A DNA stretch of 64,000 nt from Terriglobia bacterium. GTDB lineage: Bacteria > Acidobacteriota > Terriglobia > Terriglobales > Acidobacteriaceae. The stretch is from NCBI GenBank assembly GCA_020072585.1, contig JAIQGL010000015.1, positions 62,001 to 126,000 on the forward strand, read 5' to 3'. Below the pieces are notes generated by a model. The model did no database searches. It was given only the letters and a program-made list of their open reading frames with translations, and had not been told where the DNA came from. Below, one piece after another: positions 55,632 through 64,000 of the stretch (its first letter is position 1; each line of letters begins with the position of its first letter). A program made the position numbers and the translations under genes.

Positions 55632-56279
55632 GCTAATGGAGAAAAATTGAACGGCGGATGCTGTTCGTTTGACTCGTTTGATGCCTTCTCGATACTAGCA
55701 GCGGCGGAAAGAAGCTGTCAAAAGGGAGGGCAGCTGGCAAAGCATAGTGCAAACACAGCTGATTGCAAATTATCCTTAATTCATGGCGGCAAATCGTCTT
55801 TTTTGACTCAGATCATGAAACAAGAATTACGACCCCCAAATCGTCTGGTTTATATAGGCGGATCATCCCACAGTTAAATCATCCTACCAGTTAAAAGGTC
55901 TATAGTTAATTGATTTGCAGCTATGGGCGGGTATCCCATCTGGCATAGCCATTCTGTTGAGCGCTAGAAAAGAAATTCATCCGCACAAGGTCAAGGGTCC
56001 CAAGCTGATTTTTCGCTTTTAATTCGCCTATGTTTATGTCAGAGTAAAACTTTTATTTACAACGGTTTATGTGTGTTGGCCAGGGCAATAGCCTAGTCTT
56101 TTGGACAATAGGATATTACAAGGCAATCGCGAGAATTATCGCCAAATAAGGTGCTTGGCGGAGCTGGAAAGCAAGGTGTGCAGCTGGGACTGGTGCACCT
56201 CACTAGGGCGGTCATCCCCGGGGTTGAATTCCGTAAGCACTTTAGAATCATAGATGAGGGTAAGGGGGCAGAATTGAAT
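55632..56279. other. AT-rich non-coding stretch next to the tRNA
   Basis: About 650 bases, noticeably AT-richer than the rest. No gene with a ribosome binding site, no clear direct repeat of the tRNA 3' end and no terminator was seen. It is a candidate old integration or excision scar. Confidence 0.4.
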
Positions 56280-56942
56280 GTGACTTCACGGACGGCGGTG
56301 GTGTTGGGAGCATCAGGGCTGGTTGGCGGTTTCTGCCTGAGGACCCTGGTGGACGATCCGGATACCACGCGCGTGTTGACTTTTGGTAGAAGGGAGCTGC
56401 CTTTGCTTACCCGAGCTAAGGTTACGCAAAGGGTGGCGGAGTTGGGCAGCCTGACGGCTGAAGATTTCCATGGCGCGCAGGATGTGTACTGTGCGCTGGG
56501 AACCACGATTCGCAAAGCGGGATCGCAGGCAGCATTCCGGCTGGTAGACCTGGAGTGGCCGTTACGCGCGGCGCAGGAATCACTTAAGGCCGGTGCGGAG
56601 CAGTTTGTTGTGGTGTCGTCCGTTGGGGCGGACCCGGCGAGCAAGAATTTTTATCTGCGCACCAAGGGCGAACTGGAGAGGGAGCTGGCCAGGCTGCCGT
56701 TCAAGGCGGTCCATATTCTGCGCCCGAGCCTGCTGATCGGCAGGCGTACGGAATTCAGGATGGGAGAGACGATCATGATGAAGATTGCGCCCGCGCTGGA
56801 CCTGCTTGCGCTGGGGCCGCTGCGCAAGTATCACTCCATGCGGGCGGAGATCGCGGGCAAGGCAATGGTGGGAGCGGCAAAGCAGGGAAAGAATGGGACG
56901 TTGATCTATGAATATCAGGAGATCGTAAAGATGGCAGCGTGA
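56280..56942 (+). CDS. NAD(P)-binding Rossmann protein, HTATIP2/TIP30-like SDR
   Basis: A 220-residue atypical short-chain dehydrogenase. It starts TAVVLGASGLVGGFCLRTL, the GxxGxxG nucleotide fingerprint, then VLTFGRR, VYCALGTTIRKAGS and VVVSSVGADPASKNFYLRTK, where Ser and the YxxxK pair give the SDR active site. HILRPSLLIG is typical of the HTATIP2-like group. The start is uncertain: GTG at 56280 or TTG at 56274, both behind TAAGGGGG. The longer frame from 56151 adds non-homologous sequence. Stand-alone and cytoplasmic; family members act as oxidoreductases of unknown substrate. Confidence 0.8.
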   Translation: MTSRTAVVLGASGLVGGFCLRTLVDDPDTTRVLTFGRRELPLLTRAKVTQRVAELGSLTAEDFHGAQDVYCALGTTIRKAGSQAAFRLVDLEWPLRAAQESLKAGAEQFVVVSSVGADPASKNFYLRTKGELERELARLPFKAVHILRPSLLIGRRTEFRMGETIMMKIAPALDLLALGPLRKYHSMRAEIAGKAMVGAAKQGKNGTLIYEYQEIVKMAA

Positions 56943-57076
56943 TGTTGAAGATGCATGACGCATCGAGCACCATACCGTCTAATGAACGATGTGAATTGCG
57001 CGATTGAAGCGGCGGGGTTCTTGACGGCGGTGCAGCGCAAGATTACGCTTCTCGCGCCAAGAGAATGGAGGGAATT

Positions 57077-59068
57077 ATGAGACGAGCGTATCCGATTCTT
57101 GCAAGTTTGCGTTCAGCAACTTTGCTCGCTGTAATCCTGATGACGGGTTCGGTAGCGTTGGCGCAGGGCGCTCCGGCAGACCAGCCGGCCGTGCTGAAAC
57201 CCGGCGACAACCTGGTGGTGGAAAACATTCCCGCGGTGCCGGCGGCCATTGCGGAAAAAGCCAACCAGTACGGTGAATTTCGCGGCGCCGGGCTGCAGGA
57301 CTGGGACCCGGTGAGGCGGGAGATGCTGATCGGCACGCGTTTTGCCGACGTGCCGGAGATTCATCGTGTGAAGATGCCCGGCGGCGATCGCACGCAGCTC
57401 ACGTTCTTCCCGGACCGCACGGGCGGGGGACATTTCGGTCCCAAAGGCGAATACTTCACCTTCACCAAAGACGTGGGAGGCGGCGAGTGGTTCCAGTTTT
57501 ATCGCTATGACGTGGCCAACGGCAACGTGACCCTGCTGACGGACGGAAAGTCGCGCAACGGCGGGCGCAGCTTCGCCCACAATGACAACCGCATTGCGTA
57601 CACCTCTACTCGCCGCACGGGCAAAGACACCGATATCTGGATCATGGACCCGACCAATCCAAAGTCGGACAAGATGCTGCTGCAATTGGAAGGCGGCGGA
57701 TGGGGCGTGGCTGACTGGTCGCCCGATAACAAGAAGCTGCTGGTGGTCGAGGGCATTTCCGCTAATCAGACTTTTCTCTGGCTGGCGGACGTAGCCACGG
57801 GCGAAAAGAAATTGCTGACATCCAAAGACGGTGGCGAAGAAGTTGCTTACAGTGGCGGCCCGTTCAGCAAAGACGGCAAGGGCTTTTACAGCACCACCGA
57901 TCGCGACTCGGAATTCCAGCGCCTGGCGTATTTCGATCTGGCCACGATGAAGCCTACGTATCTTACAACTGACATCAAGTGGGACGTGGATGAAGTTGAC
58001 CTGAGCGAAGACGGCAAGACGCTGGCGTTTGTCACTAATGAAGACGGCATCAGCAAGCTCTACCTGATGGATACGGCCACGCGCAAGTACCATCCCGTTG
58101 CAGGCGTTCCCACTGGGTTGATCGGCGGATTGCATTTTCACAGGAACAATCATGATCTGGGATTCGTCGTTACATCGGCGAGGTCTACCGCCGACATTTA
58201 CTCGCTGGATGTGGTGACGGGCAAGATTGAGCGCTGGACCTTCAGCGAGACCGGTGGGCTGAACACGGCAACCTTCGCCGAGCCACAGCTGATCAAGTGG
58301 CAAACCTTTGACGGCAAAACCATCTCCGGCTTCCTCTATATGCCGGACGCAGGGAAGTTTCCCGGCAAGCTGCCGGTGATGGTGAACATTCACGGCGGCC
58401 CCGAAGGGCAATACCGCCCGGGCTTTCTGGGAAGAAACAACTTTTACCTGAACGAACTGGGTGTGGCGCTGATCTTTCCCAATGTGCGCGGATCAACCGG
58501 CTACGGCAAGACGTTTTTGAAGCTTGATAATGGCGTGAACCGCGACCACACGCACAAAGACATTGGCGCGCTGCTGGACTGGATCGGCAAGAACCCGGCG
58601 CTCGATGCCGGCAAGATCATGATTACGGGCGGCAGTTACGGCGGCTATATGACGTGGGCCATCGCCACCGACTACAACGACAAGATTTGCTGCTCGCTGC
58701 CGATCGTGGGACCGTCAAACCTGGTGACGCTGCTGGAACACACAGAAGCCTATCGCCGCGACCTGCGCCGCGTGGAATACGGCGATGAGCGCGATCCCAA
58801 AATACGCGAGTACCTGGAGAAGACCGCGCCGTTGAATAACTCAGAGAAGATACGCAAGCCGGTGTACGCCGTGGTGGGCAAGAATGATCCGCGCGTGCCC
58901 TGGACGGAGTCGCGGCAGATGCTGGACAAGCTGAAGAGCAACGGTATCCAGACCTGGTTCCTGATGGCCAACGATGAAGGCCATGGCTACGCCAAGAAGA
59001 AGAACCAGGATTTCCTGTTCTATTCGACCATTCTGTTTGTGCAGCGGTTCTTGTTGGGAGAACAGTAA
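57077..59068 (+). CDS. Secreted S9 family (prolyl oligopeptidase-type) serine peptidase
   Basis: A 663-residue exported peptidase. Signal peptide about 1-32 (SATLLAVILMTGSVALAQ). Residues 50-400 form the beta-propeller that gates the active site, with PD40-like blades (WSPDNKKLLVVEG, LSEDGKTLAFVTNEDG). The alpha/beta-hydrolase domain follows, with the nucleophile in GGSYGGYM near 525, Asp in VVGKNDPRVP near 612 and His in DEGHGYAKK near 643. GGAGGGAATT precedes the ATG at 57077; an in-frame ATG at 57065 overlaps that site. It probably acts in the periplasm on short peptides. Such peptidases are numerous in acidobacteria. Confidence 0.93.
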   Translation: MRRAYPILASLRSATLLAVILMTGSVALAQGAPADQPAVLKPGDNLVVENIPAVPAAIAEKANQYGEFRGAGLQDWDPVRREMLIGTRFADVPEIHRVKMPGGDRTQLTFFPDRTGGGHFGPKGEYFTFTKDVGGGEWFQFYRYDVANGNVTLLTDGKSRNGGRSFAHNDNRIAYTSTRRTGKDTDIWIMDPTNPKSDKMLLQLEGGGWGVADWSPDNKKLLVVEGISANQTFLWLADVATGEKKLLTSKDGGEEVAYSGGPFSKDGKGFYSTTDRDSEFQRLAYFDLATMKPTYLTTDIKWDVDEVDLSEDGKTLAFVTNEDGISKLYLMDTATRKYHPVAGVPTGLIGGLHFHRNNHDLGFVVTSARSTADIYSLDVVTGKIERWTFSETGGLNTATFAEPQLIKWQTFDGKTISGFLYMPDAGKFPGKLPVMVNIHGGPEGQYRPGFLGRNNFYLNELGVALIFPNVRGSTGYGKTFLKLDNGVNRDHTHKDIGALLDWIGKNPALDAGKIMITGGSYGGYMTWAIATDYNDKICCSLPIVGPSNLVTLLEHTEAYRRDLRRVEYGDERDPKIREYLEKTAPLNNSEKIRKPVYAVVGKNDPRVPWTESRQMLDKLKSNGIQTWFLMANDEGHGYAKKKNQDFLFYSTILFVQRFLLGEQ

Positions 59069-59111
59069 GTGAACCATTGAAACACGGAGAAAAGGAGTCA
59101 GCGGAGGAAAA

Positions 59112-59520
59112 GTGGAATATTCAGATGTTACTGGAAAAATCATTGCTGCTGCGATGAAAGTGCATTCAGCAATTGGGCCCGGGAGTGCTAGAGAGCGTTT
59201 ACAAGACTTGCATGGCACATGAACTCACAAAAAGTAGCATTACAGTTTCATCTGAAGTTGTTCTTCCGGTTATATATGACGGGTTGAGACTTGATTCTGG
59301 ATTTCGAATCGATCTACTGGTTGCAGACTTAGTGGTAGTGGAATTGAAATGCGTGGACGCGTTGCTCCCAATCCACAAAGCTTAGTTACTGACATATTTG
59401 CGACTAACTAATAAACCAATTGGCTTGCTCTTGAACCTCAAAGTGGTGCATATGCGCGATGGCATTCAGCGGATTCTCAATAATAAGCCTCAGTTGTCAT
59501 TGGCGAGGGGACAAGGATAG
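59112..59520 (+). pseudogene. GxxExxY-family protein, broken by a frameshift and a stop
   Basis: The GTG at 59112 follows GAGGAAAAG. MEYSDVTGKIIAAAMKVHSA reads into GPG, where one extra base (near 59183) shifts the frame; the next frame continues LESVYKTCMAHEL, RIDLLVADLVVVELKCVDAL and LPIHKA. A TAG at 59383 stands where the family has Gln (HKAQLLTYL), and the rest reads on correctly: TYLRLTNKPIGLLLNFK-like and MRDGIQRI to 59520. The intact protein would have about 135 residues and the PD-(D/E)XK-like core (D..VELK). Two independent lesions show that it is dead. Confidence 0.85.
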
Positions 59521-59611
59521 GGTTGGCAACAAGTGAGTATCAGAAATTTTTATCCTCCGTGTCCTCCTTTCCTCTGTGTTTCAAGATGTTGGTGTTACGT
59601 TATGAAATAAG

Positions 59612-59641
59612 AAGGGGGCCGCTTTGTCAGCGGCCCCCTTT
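59612..59641 (-). terminator. Strong terminator for the beta-helix gene
   Basis: An 11-bp GC-rich stem, AAGGGGGCCGC (59612-59622) and GCGGCCCCCTT (59630-59640), with a 7-base loop. On the minus strand it is followed by CTTATTT. It lies 16 bases after the stop of the minus-strand gene. Confidence 0.85.
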
Positions 59642-59656
59642 GAAGAAAGACCCACA

Positions 59657-60832
59657 TCAGTGGATCGGGACTGTCTGGAAAGCAAGCCCGCATTTCTTGG
59701 GCTTGTAGGGGCTTACATCGCCGGAGACAAGCGAGCCGTTGTTGCAGTTGAGTGCCAGATTGCCTGTGGTCGGGGTAATTGTGTCAGGCAAAGCGAATTT
59801 GAGCACGGAGAGAGTGTTCAATACCACGGCATCACCAGTGTTGTTGGTGATGGTGTTGCCGCCCAGGCTGTTGAGTAATGAGCTGAGATCGATCAGGAGT
59901 CCTACGCCGGTGTTGCCGGAGATGACGATTCCGCCGTCAAGGTAAGCGTCAGAATGGTCAGTGATTTCCACTCCGCCGGCAGCGTTGCTGTTGATATTGG
60001 TAGTGCCGGAGAATTCGCAGTGGCTGGTCTCACCGCAGTGGACGCCCACGCCCGTGTTGTTATTGATAATGCCATCGGACATGAGTACCGAGCTGGTGTG
60101 GACAGCTTCAAGACCAACGGTTCCGTTGAAAGTAATCTGGTTGTCGCCGCTAATGTCACCTTCCGCGGTATTGAAAAGCGCAACTCCCACCAAGCCGTTG
60201 TGGCTGATGACGTTTGCTGTGCCAGGAGTCCCATCTCCGCCATTCAGGATCAAGTGGGCGGTGACGGCGCTGACTCCGCTACGCAGGTTATTGGTGACGT
60301 TGACGCCGCTGTCAAGATAGAAAGTGCCGCCGCCCACGCTGATGCCAGAGCGCGAATTGTTATTGATGGTGCTGTTGGAGACGTGGGTAAGAGAATCGAT
60401 TGCGGTAATTCCGATTCCGGCGCCGTTCTGGACCGTGTCGGAATCAAAGCTGACGTCAGTGCTGGTATTGATGAAGATTCCGCGTCCGCCGTTAAAAACT
60501 ATGTTGTTGACGGAAATGCGTTGTGAACCGGACAGGAACATGGGGCGGCCTGTTACCGTTGCCGGCTGAATTGTTGCATTGGGATTGCCAAAAATCGAGA
60601 GGTCCGTACGGTTGAACACGAAGACATTCTCCGTGCAGGTGCCGGAGATCGCGATGGAATTGGGCCCGGCAGCAGGCAAGGATGCCAGAGCGGCATTAAT
60701 ACTGGTAAAGTCCCCAGGCGTTCCGCCCGGACAGCCTACAGTGGTGTCCGTGGCAAATGCCCGGCTGGACGACAGAAGAAGGACTAACAGCCCCATCAAT
60801 AGCAGTTTGGACCCCGAAGAACTAATATGCAT
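59657..60832 (-). CDS. Secreted right-handed beta-helix protein
   Basis: A 391-residue exported protein; the ATG at 60832 follows GAGGGAACG and gives a signal peptide (LLLMGLLVLLLSSSRAFA). The mature part is built of pectate-lyase-like coils: DFTSINAALASLPAAG at the N-terminus is the cap motif of this fold, followed by repeated NNxxxGIxV or NTGVGV(H/L) turns such as NNSRSGISVGGGTF, HNGLVGVALF, NNNTGVGVHC and GNTGVGLLI. The ends carry Cys pairs. No catalytic Asp triplet typical of pectate lyase is evident, so it may bind rather than cleave glycans. The longer frame to 60886 would bury the signal peptide. A strong terminator follows. Confidence 0.85.
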   Translation of the reverse strand: MHISSSGSKLLLMGLLVLLLSSSRAFATDTTVGCPGGTPGDFTSINAALASLPAAGPNSIAISGTCTENVFVFNRTDLSIFGNPNATIQPATVTGRPMFLSGSQRISVNNIVFNGGRGIFINTSTDVSFDSDTVQNGAGIGITAIDSLTHVSNSTINNNSRSGISVGGGTFYLDSGVNVTNNLRSGVSAVTAHLILNGGDGTPGTANVISHNGLVGVALFNTAEGDISGDNQITFNGTVGLEAVHTSSVLMSDGIINNNTGVGVHCGETSHCEFSGTTNINSNAAGGVEITDHSDAYLDGGIVISGNTGVGLLIDLSSLLNSLGGNTITNNTGDAVVLNTLSVLKFALPDTITPTTGNLALNCNNGSLVSGDVSPYKPKKCGLAFQTVPIH

Positions 60833-61207
60833 AGTTTCGTTCCCTCGCGCTTTTGGATTTAGTTTTTGAAAAAATTTCAGGCACACTCTACCTCGGCAAA
60901 CTTGTGCTTGCCAAGAAAGTAGTGAGCCATATCAGGAAAACGCATCACGAGTACGTAAGAATTTCACGAAATTATTCTCGGTCCGCTATGCAAGGTTTTG
61001 CACCAGGGCCGCTGCTGACAAAATATGGCAAAAAATGTCAGTTTGCCGAGCGTCGTATGCTGACACGTCAAGGATTCTGACTCCGCAACAAGGGTCGGAA
61101 ACGCAGCAACCAGTGCGTTGAGCATGGGAATTTGCATCCATGTGCCTTTATGATACGGTGCACAAAGACAAAACGGATTGAGCAATTATCTGATCGCGAA
61201 GCCTGGT
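60833..61207. other. Intergenic region
   Basis: 375 bases between two minus-strand genes. No gene, repeat or hairpin with a T-run was found. Confidence 0.5.
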
Positions 61208-62137
61208 TTATACAGGGAAGTTTGCCAGTTCAGCGTTGGAACCACACAGTACTACGCCGACGCGTTCTCCTGAGTGTGGCTTATAAACGCCGGAGAGAAG
61301 GGCTGCCAGCGCGGTAGCACCTCCTGGCTCGGCAATCAGGCGCAGTTTTCGCCACAACAGTCTCTGGGCCTCAATGATCTGATCGTCGGCTACCAGCAGT
61401 GCTTGCGGCACAAACTTCTGCGCGATGGGAAACATTAATTCGCCTACTCGGCGGGCTCCAAGCGAGTCCGCGGCAACACCGCCTGTCTCCACTTCCACTA
61501 CCTGTCCCGCCGCCAGCGAGTTATGCAACGTGGGCGCACGCGCCGGTTCAACACCGATCACACGCACACGGTCCTGGTACCAGGCGGCAGCGCCGCCGAT
61601 CAATCCGCCGCCGCCAACGGCGATGAGCACGGAATCCAGACCGCGCACCTGCTCTTCAAATTCCATTCCCAGAGTGCCCTGGCCGGCAAGCACGCGAGGA
61701 TCGTCATAGGCGTGAATTGAAACTGCGCCTGTTTCCGCGGCACGCTCGCGGCTGGCGGTAAGCGCTTCAGAATAATTATTGCCCGTAACGTTGATGGTCG
61801 CTCCGTACTGGCGCAGCCGCTCTACTTTGTTCGGCGGTGTAATCACCGGAACAAAAATTTCAGCGCGGTGTCCAAGTTTCTGTGCGGCGTAAGCAACGGC
61901 CGCGCCGTGGTTACCGCCGGAAGCCGCGATAATGCCGGCCTCAGGGACCGTGGAAGTAAGAATGCAGTTGAATGCACCGCGAGGTTTGAACGAACCGGTA
62001 TGCTGAAGGCATTCAAGCTTGAAAAAGACTTTGGCGTCAAGGCCAAAGGCCTTTTCCTCCAACGCCATCACCGGAGTGCGGCGTACATGCATAGAGATGC
62101 GCCGGCCGGCATCCTGAATCTCAGTGCGAGAGATCAT
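61208..62137 (-). CDS. Threonine/serine dehydratase-like PLP enzyme
   Basis: A 309-residue fold-type II PLP enzyme. The PLP lysine is in TGSFKPRGA near residue 50. ASGGNHGAAVAYAA binds the substrate carboxylate, and GGGGLIGG near 173 holds the cofactor phosphate. The C-terminal GVVLCGSN provides the residue contacting the PLP ring nitrogen. There is no ACT regulatory domain, so it fits the short catabolic threonine dehydratase/serine racemase group rather than biosynthetic IlvA. It deaminates threonine or serine to 2-ketoacids, or racemises serine. The start overlaps the stop of the nitrilase gene by four bases, so both enzymes are made from one transcript. Confidence 0.88.
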   Translation of the reverse strand: MISRTEIQDAGRRISMHVRRTPVMALEEKAFGLDAKVFFKLECLQHTGSFKPRGAFNCILTSTVPEAGIIAASGGNHGAAVAYAAQKLGHRAEIFVPVITPPNKVERLRQYGATINVTGNNYSEALTASRERAAETGAVSIHAYDDPRVLAGQGTLGMEFEEQVRGLDSVLIAVGGGGLIGGAAAWYQDRVRVIGVEPARAPTLHNSLAAGQVVEVETGGVAADSLGARRVGELMFPIAQKFVPQALLVADDQIIEAQRLLWRKLRLIAEPGGATALAALLSGVYKPHSGERVGVVLCGSNAELANFPV

Positions 62138-63123
62138 TCAGTTTGTGTTGACTTCACTTTCATGCTCGCGGTGGCCACGGGCGGTTTGGGCTGGTCGTCG
62201 ACCATGAGGCGAAAGATGTCTGGTCGCGAATAATGACCTACAACGTCAAAATCGAATTTGGCTTTGGGCAGCTGGCCGCGGTCGAGCTGGGCAACCAGAA
62301 TTGTTTCATCTTCAAAGTTCGGGCCGGCCAGGAACTCGCCGAACGGGCCAACAATACAGCTTCCACCACGCGAGATCACGGTTTCAGGCTCTTCACCAAA
62401 CGCGGTGGAGTAATGTTTGGGAAAGTCACGGCGGCGATTGAACTGGTTGCAGCCGAGCACGAAGCAGCGCCCTTCCGTGGCGATATGCTGCATGGTGGCA
62501 GACCAAGTGGTGCGATGGTCGGCCGTGGGCGCGCAATAGATTTCAATGCCCTGGGAATACATGAACGTGCGCAACAGCGGCATGTAATTTTCCCAGCAGA
62601 TCACGGCGCCAAGCTTGCCCAGAGGCGTATCAAACACCGGCAAGGTGGATCCATCGCCATAACCCCAGATCAGCCGCTCAGAAGCAGTGGGCATCACCTT
62701 GCGGTGCTTGCCCAGAAATGTTCCATCGGGCGCAAAGAACAGTACGCAGCAATAGAGCGTTCCGCGTTCGCGTTCAATCACTCCCATCACCAGATAAACG
62801 GAGTTGGAGCGCGCGGCCTTGCTCAGCGCATCCACGATTGGGCCGGGCACTTCCACGGCGCTTTCAAAGTAGCGCTTAAAGTCTTCACGGCCGGCATCAC
62901 TGCGCGCGCCGACCACAGCGCCAAAGTCGAGCCCACGCGGATAACCGGAGATGAATGCCTCAGGGAAGAGTACAAGCTGAGCTCCGCGCTTTGCCGCGTC
63001 GCGGGTGAGATCAAGGGCCTTGGCCAGCGTCTTCTTCTGATCAAAGGCAACCGACGCGGCCTGGACCACAGCCACCGTTACAGTGCTGCTACTGGAGCTT
63101 TGCTTTGTTGCGCCATTTTTCAT
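62134..63123 (-). CDS. Nitrilase (C-N hydrolase family)
   Basis: A 329-residue nitrilase-superfamily enzyme. The Glu-Lys-Cys triad is visible: Glu in LVLFPEAFISGYPRG near 55, Lys in FLGKHRKVMPT near 139 and Cys in AVICWENYMP near 173. GYPRG and CWENYMPLLR are typical of true nitrilases cleaving nitriles to acid and ammonia, rather than of amidases. Length and the C-terminal extension (DVVGHYSRPDIFRL) agree with that group, which forms spiral oligomers. No signal peptide; cytoplasmic. Translationally coupled to the PLP dehydratase downstream. The pair could salvage nitrogen from nitriles and amino acids; the shared pathway is inferred. Confidence 0.9.
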   Translation of the reverse strand: MKNGATKQSSSSSTVTVAVVQAASVAFDQKKTLAKALDLTRDAAKRGAQLVLFPEAFISGYPRGLDFGAVVGARSDAGREDFKRYFESAVEVPGPIVDALSKAARSNSVYLVMGVIERERGTLYCCVLFFAPDGTFLGKHRKVMPTASERLIWGYGDGSTLPVFDTPLGKLGAVICWENYMPLLRTFMYSQGIEIYCAPTADHRTTWSATMQHIATEGRCFVLGCNQFNRRRDFPKHYSTAFGEEPETVISRGGSCIVGPFGEFLAGPNFEDETILVAQLDRGQLPKAKFDFDVVGHYSRPDIFRLMVDDQPKPPVATASMKVKSTQTE

Positions 63124-63348
63124 GGAGAGACAAACTATACCGTAAACGATTGGTTGACTGCAGAAAGGCTTGCGCTAAGAAATCGGTGGCGGCAAACGCT
63201 ACCTTTATTGTTATTGGAAAGTCTAATCGTTGCCGCTCTCGTCGCAATAAGAAATAGTTGTATTTTCAGCTATTTGCAACAATTTTATTCGACAAATCGA
63301 TGGAGCGGGATGACAATAGCTGATTGCAGCTTCTGGAGCCAGGGTTAA

Positions 63349-64000
63349 GTGTCTTTCACCCGAAATCGGTTGAACCGGCGCGTCCGTTCTTTTTGTGGCG
63401 TGATGGCGGTGTTGTGTCTGCTCCATGGTTACAGCTTTGCCCAGAGTGCACCTCCGGACACGAGCCAGCCGATCGAAGCAGCCGGCGGCTTCCTGCAAAG
63501 CCAGGGCGCGCAGCCAAGGTTTGAGGCAGCCAGTAAACTTTCCCGTGACGCTCGCGCCGCGATGAGAGAGGGGCGCGTGTTCAGCGTGCCTTATTTCTCC
63601 GGATCGTTTGCGTGGCAGGGCAACGCCTATCCCTACACCATGGTCGGAAGTAAACCGCAGTCCGGCGGTACCACGGAAGTGCCGGCGCAAATCGTTCCCA
63701 TCTCCATGTTCTTCGAAGAGTTTGTGGATGAGAGCGGCTCGCCGTTGGTCCTGGACCCCGCGCAGGTCCTGCCACGGGTGCAGTCGTCGCCGAATTTTCA
63801 CAAGGCGCAGTATGCGACTGGGTTAACGCAATTTGCCGATGCGGTCCAGCTGGCGCAGTTCTACCGCTCCGCAGGCCCGGACTGGCACACACTGCTGGGC
63901 CAGCCGGCAATCTTGAAGCCGGTGAGGATCGCCGTGCCCCGAGGCGCCGCCAAGGTCTATCGCAACCGCAGCACCGGCGTGACGTATGCGATCGTGGACA
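63349..64000 (+). CDS. Acidobacterial-type secreted protein, 3' end outside the window
   Basis: A frame from GTG at 63349 stays open to the window edge (217 codons seen). A signal peptide (VRSFCGVMAVLCLLHGYSFAQ) is followed by FSVPYFSGSFAWQGNAYPYTMVG, VPAQIVPISMFF, LVLDPAQVLP and SPNFHKAQYATGLTQFADAVQ, then WHTLLGQPAILKPVRIAVP. This block order recurs in secreted acidobacterial proteins of unknown function. The start is uncertain because no clear ribosome binding site is seen; ATG at 63403 is also in frame but would shorten the signal peptide's basic region. A 200-base intergenic stretch separates it from the divergent nitrilase gene. Confidence 0.7.
   Translation, partial: MSFTRNRLNRRVRSFCGVMAVLCLLHGYSFAQSAPPDTSQPIEAAGGFLQSQGAQPRFEAASKLSRDARAAMREGRVFSVPYFSGSFAWQGNAYPYTMVGSKPQSGGTTEVPAQIVPISMFFEEFVDESGSPLVLDPAQVLPRVQSSPNFHKAQYATGLTQFADAVQLAQFYRSAGPDWHTLLGQPAILKPVRIAVPRGAAKVYRNRSTGVTYAIVD

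Noticed and set aside
1-64000. CRISPR arrays, insertion sequences, replication origin
   Set aside because: No regularly spaced direct repeats, transposase motifs or DnaA-box cluster were noticed by eye.

Overview
The window looks like a chromosomal segment of an acidobacterium (Terriglobia-type). That is inferred from gene style: a winged-helix/TM/TPR CadC-like regulator, PD40 and bacterial-Ig surface proteins, S9 peptidases, a degraded lipobox/Ig-like C-terminus, and moderate-to-high GC. No marker gene confirms the taxon. I found no transposase, integrase or CRISPR array. The only RNA gene seen is a tRNA-Glu.

1-14.6 kb is a stress or dormancy island: a galT fragment, a baeRF release-factor-like protein, three paralogous triple-BON proteins, a helix-hairpin-helix protein, a CBS-pair protein, Hsp20, a BON-SRPBCC membrane protein, a lysine-rich histone-like protein, PolX, a B12-dependent ribonucleotide reductase (nrdJ) and a universal stress protein. 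Seven intergenic sites fit GTGA-N6-TCAC (CRP-type consensus TGTGA-N6-TCACA) and an eighth is one base off. Most sit about 50-90 bases before a start codon, and the last precedes the electron-transfer operon. The content resembles the mycobacterial DosR dormancy set.

14.6-24.9 kb is an electron-transfer operon. It encodes a Cyc2-like outer-membrane porin fused to a monoheme cytochrome, a periplasmic type-1 copper protein, a GltD-like FAD/NAD(P)/Fe-S flavoprotein, a Rieske protein, a split b6f-type cytochrome b, an octaheme membrane cytochrome c, an Ig-like monoheme lipoprotein and an unknown secreted protein. Together they could carry electrons between an extracellular donor or acceptor, the quinone pool and possibly NAD(P)H.

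25.3-42.1 kb is a tight six-gene operon of very large, mostly unrecognised proteins: a DUF1906-like fold interrupted by repeats, a DUF6603-like 1122-residue protein, 899 residues, a 282-residue coiled coil, a 2058-residue repeat protein, and 577 residues. None has a visible signal peptide. This is the best candidate for an undescribed system. A convergent CadC-TPR regulator follows it.

45-64 kb holds a small redox/methyltransferase cluster ending in a truncated dehydrogenase, then secreted hydrolases, propeller and beta-helix proteins, several pseudogenes around a tRNA-Glu, and a translationally coupled nitrilase/threonine-dehydratase pair. An acidobacterial-type secreted protein runs off the right edge.
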